Below, piece after piece: positions 20,233 through 35,321 of a stretch of 64,000 nucleotides of DNA (its first letter is position 1; the number at the start of each line of letters is the position of its first letter). The stretch is from assembly GCF_007997035.1 (NCBI RefSeq), contig NZ_VOSS01000007.1:62001-126000 (forward strand), in the 5' to 3' direction. The notes below the pieces were generated by a model that saw only the letters and a list, made by a program, of their open reading frames with translations, did not search any database and had not been told where the DNA came from. The translations under genes were made by a program, and so were the position numbers. This stretch comes from Ralstonia sp. TCR112 (GTDB lineage Bacteria; Pseudomonadota; Gammaproteobacteria; Burkholderiales; Burkholderiaceae).

Positions 20233-21462
20233 TTACGAACGGTAGTCCGCGTTGATCGACACGTAGTCGTGCGAGAAGTCGCATGTCCACACGGTGGCGG
20301 TGGCGTCGCCGCGGCCGAGCGCGATGCGCACGGTGATCTCCGCCTGCTTCATCACGCGCTGGCCGTCTTCTTCGCGGTATTCGGGGTTGCGGCCACCGTC
20401 ACGTGCGACCCAGACGTCGTCGAGCCACAGGTTGACGCCGTTCACATCGAGATCCGTCACGCCGGCGTAGCCGACGGCCGCCAGGATGCGCCCCAGGTTG
20501 GGGTCCGATGCGTAGAACGCGGTCTTGACCAGCGGCGAGTGCGCGACCGCATAGGCGATCAGGCGGCACTCCTCAACGTTGCGGCCGCCCTCCACCTGGA
20601 TGGCCATGAACTTCGTCGCGCCCTCGCCATCGCGCACGATCTTCTGCGCAAGCTCTTGTGCGAGGCCCGTCAGCGCATCGCGCAGCGCAGCGTAGTCGGG
20701 GTGCGATTCGGAATCGATGCGCGGCGTACCGGCCCGGCCCGTCGCGATGACGACGAACGAGTCGTTGGTGGAGGTATCGCCATCCACCGTCACGCTGTTG
20801 AACGAATGATCGGCCGCGTGGCGCACCAGCCCCTGAAGCACAGCTTCGTCCACATTGGCATCGGTGGCGATGAAGCCGAGCATCGTCGCCATGTTGGGGC
20901 GGATCATGCCTGCGCCCTTGCTGATGCCCGACATGCGCACCGTCTTGCCCGACAGCGTGCACGTGGCCGACGCTGCCTTGGGTACGGTGTCGGTGGTCAT
21001 GATGGCCTCGGCGGCGGCCAGCCAGTTGTCCGGCTTGGCGTTCGCCTCAGCAGCAGGCAGTCCGGCGATGATGCGGTCGACCGGCAGCGGCTCCAAAATC
21101 ACGCCCGTGGAGAACGGCAGCACCTGCTCCGCCGACACGCCCAGCAGCTTGGCAACGGCATCACAGGTCTGGCGCGCATGCGCAAGGCCAGGCGCGCCGG
21201 TGCCGGCATTCGCATTGCCCGTGTTGACGATGATCGCGCGTGCGCCCTTGCCGCTCGCCAGATGCTCGCGGCACACCTGCACGGGTGCTGCGCAGAAGCG
21301 GTTCTGCGTGAACACACCGGCCACCGTCGAGCCCTCGGCGATACGAACGAGCAGCACATCCTTGCGATTGGCCTTGCGTACACCGGCCTCGGCCCAGCCG
21401 AGTTCCACGCCGTCGATCGGCAACAGTGAGTCAGCGGCGGGCGCGACGAGATTCACAGCCAT
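20233..21462 (-). CDS. argJ: Bifunctional ornithine acetyltransferase / N-acetylglutamate synthase
   Basis: Recycles the acetyl group in arginine synthesis: transfers it from N-acetylornithine to glutamate, and in the bifunctional form can also use acetyl-CoA. The precursor of 409 residues cleaves itself before the nucleophile Thr193 in MATMLGF to give two chains. Other landmarks are [15 protein letters not shown] near 47-61 and the C-terminal DVSHDY-like [16 protein letters not shown]. The start at ATG 21462 has GAAAGG 8 nt upstream; a GTG three codons earlier is possible. Which acetyl donors are used cannot be told from sequence. Confidence 0.95.
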   Translation of the reverse strand: MAVNLVAPAADSLLPIDGVELGWAEAGVRKANRKDVLLVRIAEGSTVAGVFTQNRFCAAPVQVCREHLASGKGARAIIVNTGNANAGTGAPGLAHARQTCDAVAKLLGVSAEQVLPFSTGVILEPLPVDRIIAGLPAAEANAKPDNWLAAAEAIMTTDTVPKAASATCTLSGKTVRMSGISKGAGMIRPNMATMLGFIATDANVDEAVLQGLVRHAADHSFNSVTVDGDTSTNDSFVVIATGRAGTPRIDSESHPDYAALRDALTGLAQELAQKIVRDGEGATKFMAIQVEGGRNVEECRLIAYAVAHSPLVKTAFYASDPNLGRILAAVGYAGVTDLDVNGVNLWLDDVWVARDGGRNPEYREEDGQRVMKQAEITVRIALGRGDATATVWTCDFSHDYVSINADYRS

Positions 21463-21485
21463 GGAGCACACCTTTCAAAATGAGG

Positions 21486-21504
21486 ATGCCCGCATTGCGG
21501 GCAT
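21486..21504 (-). other. Hairpin between secA and argJ
   Basis: A perfect 8-bp inverted repeat ATGCCCGC/GCGGGCAT with a 3-nt loop sits in the 73-bp gap after the secA stop. No T run follows directly, so it could be an mRNA-stabilising or attenuating structure rather than a true terminator. Confidence 0.45.
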
Positions 21505-21535
21505 ATGAATCAACAGAAACAGGTTCTAGGCAGCG

Positions 21536-24340
<2,805 letters not shown>

Positions 24341-24591
24341 CGATGGCTAGGGCCGGCGAGCCACCCGGAGAGCGCGTCGAAAGAGACCGCGAAACACAGG
24401 CAGCACAACGGCCCGGAAAGGGTTGGCGCAAAGGCGGGAGTTTAGCATGTGCAAAACACCGGCTTGATGGCAGCAGAACCGCCGGATGTGGCAGGAACGC
24501 CGCACTTTAGGGCTGCGCGGAACGTCGTCCGCATAGGCACACACTCACGCTGAATTGGGGACGGGCGCCCCTGATTGCAATTAGGGCGGGC

Positions 24592-25554
24592 TCAGTGGCC
24601 GGCAGCCGCCATGCTCTTGCCGATATCGGCCGCCGCGACCTTCGCCGGCGCCTTGTTGGCCGCCATCTTGGGCTGGCCGGCGTTTTCCAGGAAGGCCACC
24701 GGATTCTGCGGGACGTCGTTGACGTGCACCTCGAAGTGCAGGTGCGGGCCGGTGGCGCGGCCCGTGCGGCCGATCAGCGCGATGCGCTCGCCCGCCTTGA
24801 CGATGTCACCGACCTTCACGAAAACCTTGGACGCGTGGGCATAGCGCGTCTTCAGGCCATTGCCGTGATCGATATCGATCATGTTGCCGTATTCGTGGTG
24901 AAACTCACTGGCGACGACCACGCCGCCGGCAGCCGCTACGATCGGCGTGCCAACCGGGCCCACAAAGTCGACGCCGTCATGCTGCGTGCGGCGGCCCGTG
25001 AACGGATCGATCCGCGTGCCAAAACCGGAGGAGTCGTAACCCGTCGCCACCGGGCGCACGGTCGGCATCATCTTCGCGTGGATCTGACGGTCCATCAGGG
25101 TGCTCTCGAGCACGCTGAGGTAATCGTTGCGCTGGTCAGCCGAGCGCGTCAGGCGACTCAGCTCGGATTGGATTTCCGGCATCGACATCGGCCGCGAGAA
25201 CGCGCCTTCCGGCCCGCCGCGGCTCGGCTGCGACTTGAAATCGAACTCGCGCGGGGGCACACCCGCCAAGCCCGACACCCGGGCGCCCAGCGCGTCTAGG
25301 CGCGCGATCTGCGCCTGCATTTCGCCGATGCGCGCGGCCATCAGGTTGAGGTTTTCGCGGGTGACACGCGGGTCTGCGCCGGCAACCGTGGAAGCGGCCG
25401 CCCCCGGCAGCAGGCCCTGCTTGGCCGCCAGCCACGTACCACCGACGGACAACGCCGCCACCGTCAGCAGCGCCGCGCCGATCGCCACGAAGACGCCGCG
25501 TCGCGACAAATGCGTCGCGCCGGCCTTGCGCGGGTGAATCAGGATGATCTGCAT
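24592..25554 (-). CDS. M23 family metallopeptidase (LytM-type), membrane anchored
   Basis: Periplasmic endopeptidase-like protein of 320 residues. One transmembrane segment is at ~21-44 after a basic N-terminus (MQIILIHPRKAG), followed by a helical linker. The LytM domain near the C-terminus carries HDGVDFVGPVGTPIVA (first zinc ligands His and Asp) and HLHFEV (the HxH ligands), so it is likely catalytically active, unlike EnvC-type activators. The ATG at 25554 is preferred over one six codons upstream because it begins the conserved MQIILI. Position next to secA is common in Burkholderiales. It diverges from the DciA-like gene. Confidence 0.9.
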   Translation of the reverse strand: MQIILIHPRKAGATHLSRRGVFVAIGAALLTVAALSVGGTWLAAKQGLLPGAAASTVAGADPRVTRENLNLMAARIGEMQAQIARLDALGARVSGLAGVPPREFDFKSQPSRGGPEGAFSRPMSMPEIQSELSRLTRSADQRNDYLSVLESTLMDRQIHAKMMPTVRPVATGYDSSGFGTRIDPFTGRRTQHDGVDFVGPVGTPIVAAAGGVVVASEFHHEYGNMIDIDHGNGLKTRYAHASKVFVKVGDIVKAGERIALIGRTGRATGPHLHFEVHVNDVPQNPVAFLENAGQPKMAANKAPAKVAAADIGKSMAAAGH

Positions 25555-25622
25555 CGCTCGTTTTCCGGACAAAAAAGCTGCCCACCGGCACGAAAGCGCG
25601 ATGAACGCCCTACAATGCCGGC

Positions 25623-26144
25623 ATGCGAATCTTTGTTCATCCCGCTCTCAAGACGCCTGTGGCAAAACCCGTCCAGGACTGGCTCTCGGGTGCCGGTTCG
25701 GTCGGCCCGCTGATGCAGGCGGCCAGGCAATTGGCGTCGTTGGAAGCGGAGGTGTTGTCGCTGTTGCCGCCCGGCTTGGGCGGCGGCGTGGCCATCGGCG
25801 GCATCAAGAACGATGCGCGCGACAGCCGGGAAGCGACTCTGGTGTTGCTCGCCGCACACAGTGCGGCTGCGGCGCGCTTACGGCAGGTGGTACCCACCTT
25901 GCTGGAGCGTCTGCAGCGCCGGGGATCGCAGATTACCGCAATTCGTGTACGCGTACAACCGCAGGGCGGCAGCGACAGTTTGTGGCCACAAGAGACCGAA
26001 AAGCCGCCTAAACGCGCCAAGATGACGGCAGTTGGGGTTAACAGCTTGGCGGCCCTGGCTAATGAACTGCCCGACTCGCCGCTGCGCCAAGCCTTGGCCG
26101 AAATGATTGCGCGGCACGTCGCACCGGCCGCCAAGCCCAAATAA
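25623..26144 (+). CDS. DciA-like protein (DUF721)
   Basis: 173-residue protein of the DUF721 family; DciA members interact with the replicative helicase DnaB and help load it in bacteria lacking DnaC. The N-terminal half carries the fold (VQDWLSGAGSVGPLMQAARQL ... LVLLAAHSAAAARLRQVVPTLLERLQRRG). The rest is more variable, ending in ALAEMIARHVAPA. Whether it is the functional loader here is inference. TACAAT at 25611-25616 is a candidate -10, though it would leave almost no leader. The gene is alone on the + strand, convergent with lpxC. Confidence 0.78.
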   Translation: MRIFVHPALKTPVAKPVQDWLSGAGSVGPLMQAARQLASLEAEVLSLLPPGLGGGVAIGGIKNDARDSREATLVLLAAHSAAAARLRQVVPTLLERLQRRGSQITAIRVRVQPQGGSDSLWPQETEKPPKRAKMTAVGVNSLAALANELPDSPLRQALAEMIARHVAPAAKPK

Positions 26145-26170
26145 AAAGCGCCCCGCAGGGCGCTTTTTTC
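26142..26170 (+). terminator. Bidirectional intrinsic terminator between dciA-like gene and lpxC
   Basis: Stem AGCGCCC/GGGCGCT (26147-26153 with 26158-26164), loop CGCA, with an A run before and a T run after. It serves both convergent genes. Confidence 0.92.
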
Positions 26171-26192
26171 ATACGAACGACGGCTCAACCGA

Positions 26193-27110
26193 TTACGAGA
26201 ACGCCGGCTGCAACTGCGGCAGGAACGCGCGCGGGGCTTCTTCCACCTTGTCGAACGTCACGATCTCGTAGGCCGTTTCGTCGGCCAGCAGCGCGCGCAG
26301 CAGCGCGTTGTTCAGGCCATGACCGGACTTGTGCGCGGTGTATGCAGCGATGAGCGGGTGGCCCACCACATACAGGTCGCCAATCGCGTCGAGGATCTTG
26401 TGACGGACAAACTCATCGCCGTAGCGCAGTTCGTCGTTGTTCAGCATGCGGTGCTCGTCAAGCACGATGGCGTTGTCGAGGCTGCCGCCGCGCGCCAGGC
26501 CGACCTCGCGCAGCATCTCGACTTCGTGTGCGAAACCAAACGTACGGGCGCGGGCGATTTCGCGCGTGTAGCTCGTGTCGGCAAAGTCTATCTCGAACGT
26601 CTGGCCGGTCTTGTCGACCGCCGGGTGGCGGAATTCGATCGTGAACGAGAGCTTGAAACCGAAGTACGGGTCGAGGCGGGCAAGCTTGTCGCCCTCGCGG
26701 ATTTCCACGGGCTTGATCACCCGGATGAACCGTTTGGCCGCGCCCTGCTCTTCGATGCCCGCCGATTGCAGCAGAAACACGAACGAGGCCGCGCTGCCGT
26801 CCATGATGGGAATTTCTTCGGCGTCGACGTCGACATAGAGATTGTCGATGCCGAGGCCGGCGCAAGCGGACATCAAATGTTCGACGGTCGACACGCGGGC
26901 GCCATCCTTCTGCAGGACGGACGCTAGGCGGGTGTCGCCGATGGCGCTGGCGGTGGCGGGAATCTCAACGGCCGGGTCGAGGTCAACGCGCGTGAAAACG
27001 ATGCCGGTGCCTGCGGCTGCCGGACGCAACGTCAACGTCACCTTACGGCCCGAGTGCAACCCGATGCCGACGGTCTTGACGAGGGACTTGATGGTGCGTT
27101 GTTTCAACAT
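26193..27110 (-). CDS. lpxC: UDP-3-O-acyl-N-acetylglucosamine deacetylase
   Basis: Zinc deacetylase that commits UDP-GlcNAc to lipid A synthesis. The 305-residue protein has the two-domain LpxC fold: [17 protein letters not shown] near the N-terminus, [17 protein letters not shown] with a zinc-ligand His at ~77, and [19 protein letters not shown] with the other His and Asp ligands. The start [11 protein letters not shown] at 27110 is the family N-terminus. It is downstream of the dcw cluster and peroxiredoxin gene in the same direction, as in many proteobacteria, but a separate promoter is visible upstream. Confidence 0.97.
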   Translation of the reverse strand: MLKQRTIKSLVKTVGIGLHSGRKVTLTLRPAAAGTGIVFTRVDLDPAVEIPATASAIGDTRLASVLQKDGARVSTVEHLMSACAGLGIDNLYVDVDAEEIPIMDGSAASFVFLLQSAGIEEQGAAKRFIRVIKPVEIREGDKLARLDPYFGFKLSFTIEFRHPAVDKTGQTFEIDFADTSYTREIARARTFGFAHEVEMLREVGLARGGSLDNAIVLDEHRMLNNDELRYGDEFVRHKILDAIGDLYVVGHPLIAAYTAHKSGHGLNNALLRALLADETAYEIVTFDKVEEAPRAFLPQLQPAFS

Positions 27111-27179
27111 GGCCGCCCTCAACTCACGAAATTTCTACGATTGTTTTTATCTATGCGGTCTGCATAAGTGATAACCCTA

Positions 27180-27209
27180 AGCATACCATTTTCACATCCC
27201 TGCCTTCAA
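27180..27209 (-). promoter_or_regulatory. Probable promoter of lpxC
   Basis: On the minus strand TTGAAG (27204-27209) and TATGCT (27180-27185) are 18 bp apart. The leader to lpxC would be ~60 nt and AT-rich. Confidence 0.5.
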
Positions 27210-27355
27210 AACGACTTTTGTATCGGGATGTTAGGGGTGCACACACTTTGCTCGACCTTAGTACACGCAGATTCGGCGCCAGAATCTCGTCGAGCTCGCG
27301 GTGGGGCGGGATAGCGGGCGGTACTCCGCCATTCGGGGGAGGTTGCAAGGTGGCG

Positions 27356-27855
27356 TCAGAGTATCGCGAGGATGGATTCCGCGCTGCTGACGGCAAACTG
27401 TCCGGGCGCTTCCACCTGTAGCGCTGTTACCACACCGTCCTTCACGACCATCGCGTACCGCTGTGAACGAATGCCCATGCCGCGCTTGGAGAGGTCCTGC
27501 TCCAGGCCGAGTTTGCTGGTGAACTCTGCGCTGCCGTCACCAAGCATGCGGATTTTGTCGTCAGTGCCCTGCGCGCGAGCCCAGGCGCCCATCACGAAGG
27601 CGTCGTTGACGGACACACACCAGATCTCGTCGACGCCCTTGGCACGCAGTGCGTCGAAGTTGGCGAGGTAGCCGGGCACATGCCGCGCGAGCAAGTCGGC
27701 GTAAATGCACCGGGCAGCCCGAAGATAACGATCGTCTTACCCTCGGACAGATCCTGGACCGAGAAAGCGTTCGGGCCGAGCGCGCAGCCGTCCTTTTCCA
27801 CTTCAAAGAACTCGTAGAGCGTTGCGTCGGGAAGCGGTTGACCAGGCTGGATCAT
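27356..27855 (-). CDS. Peroxiredoxin, Prx5 type (apparent frameshift at 27688)
   Basis: Thiol peroxidase that reduces H2O2 and organic peroxides. The first frame has MIQPGQPLPDATLYEFFE and GLPGAFTPTCS, with the peroxidatic Cys; the second picks up one base out of phase at ARHVPGYLANFDALRAKGVDEIWCVSVND and runs to the end. Replacing one base after CGCGC on the + strand (27688/27689) joins them as TCSARHVPGY, the family pattern, to give 166 residues. A deletion explains this better than a 2-bp insertion, which would lose one residue of the CSxxH motif. I infer a sequence error. Its reductant (glutaredoxin or thioredoxin) is not evident. Confidence 0.87.
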
Positions 27856-28245
27856 GATCGTCAGGAAGCGGTTGCGTGGATATCGCGATCATAGAACTTG
27901 CCGCGTGAACGCGCAGCCAGCTCGTAAAACAAGACGCCCGCGTGAACGCATCACGCGGGCGGTCTTGGGAGACAACATCATCAGGCCGCTTGGCTCAGAG
28001 CGCAGCGCGCGCGGCACAACGAACGGACACACCCGCCGGGCGGGGTGAACCCTTCCGGGGAGGCGGCCAGAGGCCAACCTGCCCGGCGGCAACGACTGAG
28101 TCCGGTTCGTCGAGCGCTGTCGACTGACGAGCGGTGGGCCATCACACAACGGCGATCACGGGAGGGGAGCCGTGAATCGCGCGCGGCGTGCGGTGCCGCA
28201 GGCAGTCGGACGTGCGCGAGCGCTATCGAACCAACGCGGGCCCGA
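27856..28245. other. Gene-free region between ftsZ and peroxiredoxin gene
   Basis: 390 bp with no credible gene. It holds a strong hairpin (27931-27966, listed separately) and several GC-rich inverted repeats, for example around 28030-28047. Otherwise nothing is recognised; the peroxiredoxin promoter presumably lies here. Confidence 0.6.
27931..27966 (-). terminator. Possible terminator hairpin downstream of ftsZ
   Basis: 10-bp perfect stem GCCCGCGTGA/TCACGCGGGC (27936-27945 with 27951-27960), extended by AAGAC/GTCTT. Read leftward, the T tract is weak (TCTTGTTTTA). It lies 280 bp after the ftsZ stop and may end the dcw transcript. Confidence 0.55.
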
Positions 28246-29445
28246 TCAGTCCGCCTGCTTGCGCAGGAATGCCGGAATGTCGTACGTGTCGACGCCCTTC
28301 TCTTGCAACGCTGCCACGTGAGCCGATGCCGACTCACGCGAGCTGCGCCACACGGCCGGGGTGTCGAAGTTGCTGTAGTCCGGCGCGGCTGCCACCGAGT
28401 GACCGGCGCCACCGCCGAACGCCACCGGCTGGTTGTCGGTGCCGGTCTTCAGCAGCGTCATCGTCTGCGGCTGTTGTTGCTTGTTGCGGGCAGCGCGGCC
28501 CAGACCCGTGGCCACAACGGTCACGCGCAGAGCGTCGCCCATGGCGTCGTCGTAGACCGTACCGAAGATGACGGTGGCATCTTCCGCGGCATAGCTGCGG
28601 ATGGTGTTCATCACTTCCTTGGTCTCGGACAGCTTGAGCGAGCGGCTTGCCGTGATGTTGACCAGCACGCCACGCGCGCCCGACAGGTCCACGCCTTCCA
28701 GCAGCGGGCTCGCAACGGCTTGCTCAGCCGCCAGACGCGCACGGTCGACGCCGGACACGGTGGCCGTGCCCATCATCGCCTTGCCCTGTTCGCCCATCAC
28801 GGTCTTCACGTCTTCAAAGTCGACGTTCACCAGACCATCGACGTTGATGATTTCCGCAATGCCGGCAACCGCGTTGTGCAGCACGTCGTCGGCACACTGG
28901 AAGCACTTGTCCATCTCGGCGTCGTCGCCCATGACTTCGAAGAGCTTTTCGTTGAGCACGACGATCAGCGAATCGACGTTGCCTTCGAGGTCGTTCGCGC
29001 CATGCTCGCCGACCTTCGAGCGGCGTGCGCCTTCGAAGTCGAACGGCTTGGAGACCACGCCCACGGTCAGGATGCCCATTTCCTTGGCGACCTGTGCAAC
29101 CACCGGCGCTGCGCCCGTGCCCGTACCACCGCCCATGCCGGCGGTGATGAAGACCATGTGCGCGCCGCGCAGTGCGTCGGCGATCTGCTCACGGGCTTCC
29201 TCTGCGCAGTGCTTGCCCACTTCCGGCTTGGCCCCGGCGCCCAGGCCGGTGCTGCCGAGCTGCAGCACGCGCGATGCGGTCGAGCGCTTGAGCGCCTGCG
29301 CATCGGTGTTCATGCAGATGAATTCCACGCCTTGCACGCCGCGGTTGATCATGTGCTGCACGGCATTACCGCCCGCGCCGCCGACGCCGACCACCTTGAT
29401 GATGGTGCCGTCCTGCATTTCCGTTTCAATCATGTCGAAGTCCAT
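28246..29445 (-). CDS. ftsZ: Cell division protein FtsZ
   Basis: Tubulin-like GTPase that forms the Z ring. The 399-residue protein has GVGGAGGNAVQHM at ~20-32, the tubulin signature GGGTGTG at 105-111 and the T7 loop NVDFEDVKTVM near 207-217. A variable Gln/Gly/Ala linker follows, then the C-terminal tail DTYDIPAFLRKQAD that binds FtsA, ZipA and ZapD-type partners. Two ATGs are adjacent; the second (29445) is 5 nt from GGAGG and the first only 2 nt, so the second is chosen. It is last in the dcw cluster, 140 bp after ftsA, and probably also has its own promoter. Confidence 0.98.
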   Translation of the reverse strand: MDFDMIETEMQDGTIIKVVGVGGAGGNAVQHMINRGVQGVEFICMNTDAQALKRSTASRVLQLGSTGLGAGAKPEVGKHCAEEAREQIADALRGAHMVFITAGMGGGTGTGAAPVVAQVAKEMGILTVGVVSKPFDFEGARRSKVGEHGANDLEGNVDSLIVVLNEKLFEVMGDDAEMDKCFQCADDVLHNAVAGIAEIINVDGLVNVDFEDVKTVMGEQGKAMMGTATVSGVDRARLAAEQAVASPLLEGVDLSGARGVLVNITASRSLKLSETKEVMNTIRSYAAEDATVIFGTVYDDAMGDALRVTVVATGLGRAARNKQQQPQTMTLLKTGTDNQPVAFGGGAGHSVAAAPDYSNFDTPAVWRSSRESASAHVAALQEKGVDTYDIPAFLRKQAD

Positions 29446-29585
29446 CATTGCCTCCAGAAGTGATCAGTCCCAGACGATGCAGCCTCCCCGCCGCAACTCC
29501 TGGTTCCTGAACAAAAAACATCAAAACAAGAAACTCAACTTGCTCCCCCCAGGGAGCACATCGCCAACACCCGGCACTCACGTGC

Positions 29586-30818
29586 TCAGAAGTTGCCGAT
29601 GAACCATTCCTTCATGCGCGTCCAGATCTGCTTGGCCGAACCGGACTGCACCACGACCTTGCGCCCGCGCACACGCTGCACGCGACCTTCCTGCAGCAGG
29701 CCCATCACCGTTGCGTAACGCGGACTCTTCACCACTTCGTGCAGATTGCCGCGGTACTCGGGCACGCCCACGCGCACGGGCTTCAAGAACATGTCTTCGC
29801 CCAGCTCGACCATGCCGGGCATCATTGCCGTACCGCCAGTCAGGACCACGCCGCTGGAGAGCAGTTCCTCGTAACCGGATTCGCGCACCACCTGATGCAC
29901 AAGCGAGAACAGCTCTTCTACGCGCGGCTCGATCACGGCAGCCAGCGCCTGACGCGAAAGCGTGCGCGGGCCGCGGTCGCCGACGCCCGGCACATCGATC
30001 ATCTCGTCCGGATCGGCCAATACCTGCTTGGCGATGCCGTACTGGATCTTGATGTCCTCGGCGTCCGGCGTTGGCGTGCGCAGGGCCATGGCAATGTCGT
30101 TGGTGATCTGGTCGCCCGCGATGGGGATCACGGCCGTGTGGCGAATCGCGCCTTCGCTGAAGATCGCGATGTCGGTCGTGCCGCTGCCGATGTCGACCAG
30201 CACGACGCCGAGTTCCTTCTCGTCTTCGGTCAGCACCGCCAGGCTCGACGCCAGCGGCTGCAGGATCAGGTCGTGCACTTCCAGGCCGCAGCGGCGCACG
30301 CACTTGACGATGTTCTGCGCCGCACTCACGGCGCCCGTCACGATATGCACCTTCACCTCGAGCCGGATGCCGCTCATGCCGATCGGCTCGCGCACGTCTT
30401 CCTGGCCGTCGATGATGAATTCCTGCGTGAGGATGTGCAGGATCTGCTGGTCGGTCGGGATGTTGACGGCCTTGGCGGTCTCGATCACGCGGGCCACGTC
30501 GGTCGAGGTGACTTCCTTGTCCTTGATCGCCACCATGCCGCTGGAGTTGAAGCTGCGGATATGGCTGCCGGCAATGCCAGTGAAGACCTCGCTGATCTTG
30601 CAGTCGGCCATCAGCTCCGCTTCTTCGAGCGCCTTCTGGATCGACTGGACGGTCGCTTCGATGTTGACGACCACGCCCTTCTTCAGCCCCTTCGATTCGG
30701 TCTGGCCCATGCCGATGACCTCGTAGGCGCCGTCCGGACGCAGCTCGGCGACCACCGCCACCACCTTGGAGGTGCCGATATCCAGCCCGACCAGAAGATC
30801 CTTGTATTCCTTGCTCAT
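29586..30818 (-). CDS. ftsA: Cell division protein FtsA
   Basis: Actin-like ATPase that tethers FtsZ filaments to the membrane. The 410-residue protein has LLVGLDIGTSKVVAVVAE at the start (phosphate 1), the 1C subdomain around 85-165, LGVVLVDIGSGTTDIAIF (phosphate 2) at ~203-220 and VVLTGGTAMMPGM (adenosine) near 332-344. The C-terminus KQIWTRMKEWFIGNF is the amphipathic membrane-targeting helix. The start overlaps the ftsQ stop by 4 nt (ATGA). Confidence 0.98.
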   Translation of the reverse strand: MSKEYKDLLVGLDIGTSKVVAVVAELRPDGAYEVIGMGQTESKGLKKGVVVNIEATVQSIQKALEEAELMADCKISEVFTGIAGSHIRSFNSSGMVAIKDKEVTSTDVARVIETAKAVNIPTDQQILHILTQEFIIDGQEDVREPIGMSGIRLEVKVHIVTGAVSAAQNIVKCVRRCGLEVHDLILQPLASSLAVLTEDEKELGVVLVDIGSGTTDIAIFSEGAIRHTAVIPIAGDQITNDIAMALRTPTPDAEDIKIQYGIAKQVLADPDEMIDVPGVGDRGPRTLSRQALAAVIEPRVEELFSLVHQVVRESGYEELLSSGVVLTGGTAMMPGMVELGEDMFLKPVRVGVPEYRGNLHEVVKSPRYATVMGLLQEGRVQRVRGRKVVVQSGSAKQIWTRMKEWFIGNF

Positions 30819-31726
30819 CGCGTTTTCTCTGTGCTTCGCGTTGCTTTGTTGTTGGCCGCCGGCTTACCCCCCAGCGTGGCTTTCGGCTTTGCAGCACCGC
30901 TGGTGCCATTCGCGGTGCCGGGCAGCTTGCCCCCCTTGGCCAGCACCGCAGCCTGCGCATCGGTCAGGAAGCGCACACCCGCCGCACGAACTGCGAATCC
31001 GTTGGGATACCGCAGATCGGCGTATTCAATCTGACCGCCCCAGCGCTTCGTCACCTCGGGCCACGCGCGCACAAAGCGGCGGGCACGCGCGGCGAGCGCG
31101 GTGCGGTCATCGTCATTCAGTTCGCGGCCCAGCTCGATGACCGTGCCGTTGGACAACCGCGCGCGCCAGGCGTAGCGGTCGGTGAGCGTCACGCTCAGCG
31201 GCTCGACGTTCATCGGCTTGAACCACTCGGTCATGGTCTCCAGCTTGTCGACCACGTCCTGTTCGGTACCTTCAGGGCCGGCCAGCGCCACCAGGTCGGT
31301 GTCGTCCTCGGCTTCGGCCAGGTTGGCGACGAACACTTCGCCATACGTGTTGACCAGCTTGCCGGACTCGTTGCCGCCCCAGGTACCGAGTGCTTCGTGT
31401 TCCTGCACTTCGACCAGCAACCCGTTCGGCCACACGCGGCGCACGCTCGCACGCCGCACCCACGGCACCGATTCGAACGCGGCACGCGCTTCGTCCAGAT
31501 TCAGCGAGAAGAAATTGCCGCGCAGCTTGGGTAGCGCGTTGGCGCGCAGACTCGGCACATTCACGTGGCGCAACTCGCTGCCCGCCATCGGCATCACGCG
31601 CACCTGCTGCAGCTGGAACATCGGGCGCTGCATCAGCCAGACCGCCCCAACGCCCAACGCGCCAAGCGCGAGCAGCGCATACAGCGCACTCGCGACGGCG
31701 TTGAGGAGACGGGTGTTGTGCCACAT
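30815..31726 (-). CDS. ftsQ: Cell division protein FtsQ
   Basis: Single-pass inner-membrane protein that links early and late divisome proteins through FtsB and FtsL. Of 303 residues, the transmembrane segment is at ~8-30 (LNAVASALYALLALGALGVGAVWL), followed by a POTRA domain (FQLQQVRVMPMAGSELRHVN) and the beta domain (WGGQIEYADLRYPNGFAVRA). The last ~40 residues are Lys/Ala/Thr/Gly-rich and probably disordered, longer than in E. coli. The ATG at 31726 (MWHNTRLLN) starts just before the membrane helix; 38 in-frame codons upstream overlap the end of ddl and are excluded. Confidence 0.95.
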   Translation of the reverse strand: MWHNTRLLNAVASALYALLALGALGVGAVWLMQRPMFQLQQVRVMPMAGSELRHVNVPSLRANALPKLRGNFFSLNLDEARAAFESVPWVRRASVRRVWPNGLLVEVQEHEALGTWGGNESGKLVNTYGEVFVANLAEAEDDTDLVALAGPEGTEQDVVDKLETMTEWFKPMNVEPLSVTLTDRYAWRARLSNGTVIELGRELNDDDRTALAARARRFVRAWPEVTKRWGGQIEYADLRYPNGFAVRAAGVRFLTDAQAAVLAKGGKLPGTANGTSGAAKPKATLGGKPAANNKATRSTEKTR

Positions 31727-31763
31727 AACGTTGTGTTGTCCGGTTTCGCTGACGTTGCGTTGG

Positions 31764-34206
<2,443 letters not shown>

Positions 34207-34220
34207 ATCGATTCGATTCC

Positions 34221-35321
34221 CTATGCCCGTGCCACCGCTACACACGCGTCGGCGACACGCTCGGCCGCTTCGGGCCGCGCCTGCTCGCGTGCTTTAGCCG
34301 CCATATCGGCCAATTGCGCACGCGTCAGGGACGCGAGTGTATCTGCCAGCGACGCCGGGCCCAGCTCCTGCTGTGGCACCAACAGCGCCGCACCGCGTTC
34401 GGAGAGGAAGCGCGCGTTGGTGGTCTGGTGATCGTCCACGGCGTGCGGGAACGGCACGAACAGCGCCGCGACACCCGCCGCGGCCACTTCTGAAACGGTC
34501 ATGGCGCCCGCGCGGCAGATCACGAGATCGGCGTGTGCATACGCAGCCGCCATGTCGTCGATGAAGGGCACGGCTTGCGCATGGGCATCGTCGATGCCGG
34601 CGGCGGCATAGTTGGCGCGCAGCGTGTCGATCTGCTTGGCGCCCGCCTGATGGATGACGATCGGGCGCGTATCGGCCGGCAGCAACGCCAGCGCCTTGGG
34701 CACCACGTCGTTGAGCGCCGCCGCGCCAAGGCTGCCGCCGACGACCAGCACGCGCAGCGGGCCGGTTCGCTCGGCGTAGCGCGCCCGCGGCGAAGCCAGG
34801 TTGGCCAGATCGGCGCGGATCGGATTGCCGACCCACTCGGCGCCGGGCAGCGCATTCGGAAACGCGCAAAGCACACGATCAGCCACGCGCGCGAGCACGC
34901 GGTTGGCCAGACCTGCAATGGAATTCTGTTCGTGCAGCACCAGTGGACGACCCAGCAGCACGCTCATCATGCCGCCCGGGAACGTGATATAGCCGCCCAT
35001 GCCCAGCACCACGTTGGGACGCACGCGGCGCACCACGCCAAGGCTCTGCCAGAAGGCGCGCAGCAGATTGAGCGGCAGCAGAAACTTGGTGACGAGGCCC
35101 TTGCCGCGCAAACCACCGAACTGCACCGACTCCAGCGGAAAACCGTGCTTGGGGACGAGCTGGCCTTCCATGCCGTTTGCATTGCCGAGCCACACCACCT
35201 TCCAGCCACGCGCGGCCAACAGCTTGGCCACCGACAGCGCAGGGAAGATGTGACCGCCCGTACCGCCGGCCATGACGAGGAGCGTGCGGGGCGCCAGACC
35301 GGCCGACATGCCTGCCGTCAT
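34221..35321 (-). CDS. murG: UDP-GlcNAc:lipid I GlcNAc transferase MurG
   Basis: Peripheral membrane GT28 enzyme that converts lipid I to lipid II on the cytoplasmic face. The 366-residue protein has the G loop [16 protein letters not shown] at ~17-32, the second glycine loop [12 protein letters not shown] near 190, and [19 protein letters not shown] with the UDP-GlcNAc-binding region near 275-295. The first ~12 residues are probably variable. The start overlaps the ftsW stop by 4 nt. Confidence 0.98.
   Translation of the reverse strand: MTAGMSAGLAPRTLLVMAGGTGGHIFPALSVAKLLAARGWKVVWLGNANGMEGQLVPKHGFPLESVQFGGLRGKGLVTKFLLPLNLLRAFWQSLGVVRRVRPNVVLGMGGYITFPGGMMSVLLGRPLVLHEQNSIAGLANRVLARVADRVLCAFPNALPGAEWVGNPIRADLANLASPRARYAERTGPLRVLVVGGSLGAAALNDVVPKALALLPADTRPIVIHQAGAKQIDTLRANYAAAGIDDAHAQAVPFIDDMAAAYAHADLVICRAGAMTVSEVAAAGVAALFVPFPHAVDDHQTTNARFLSERGAALLVPQQELGPASLADTLASLTRAQLADMAAKAREQARPEAAERVADACVAVARA

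Noticed and set aside
27889-28149. 86-codon frame in the ftsZ-peroxiredoxin gap
   Set aside because: Covers the hairpin and GC-rich repeats, low-complexity Arg/Ser/Pro product, no start signal.
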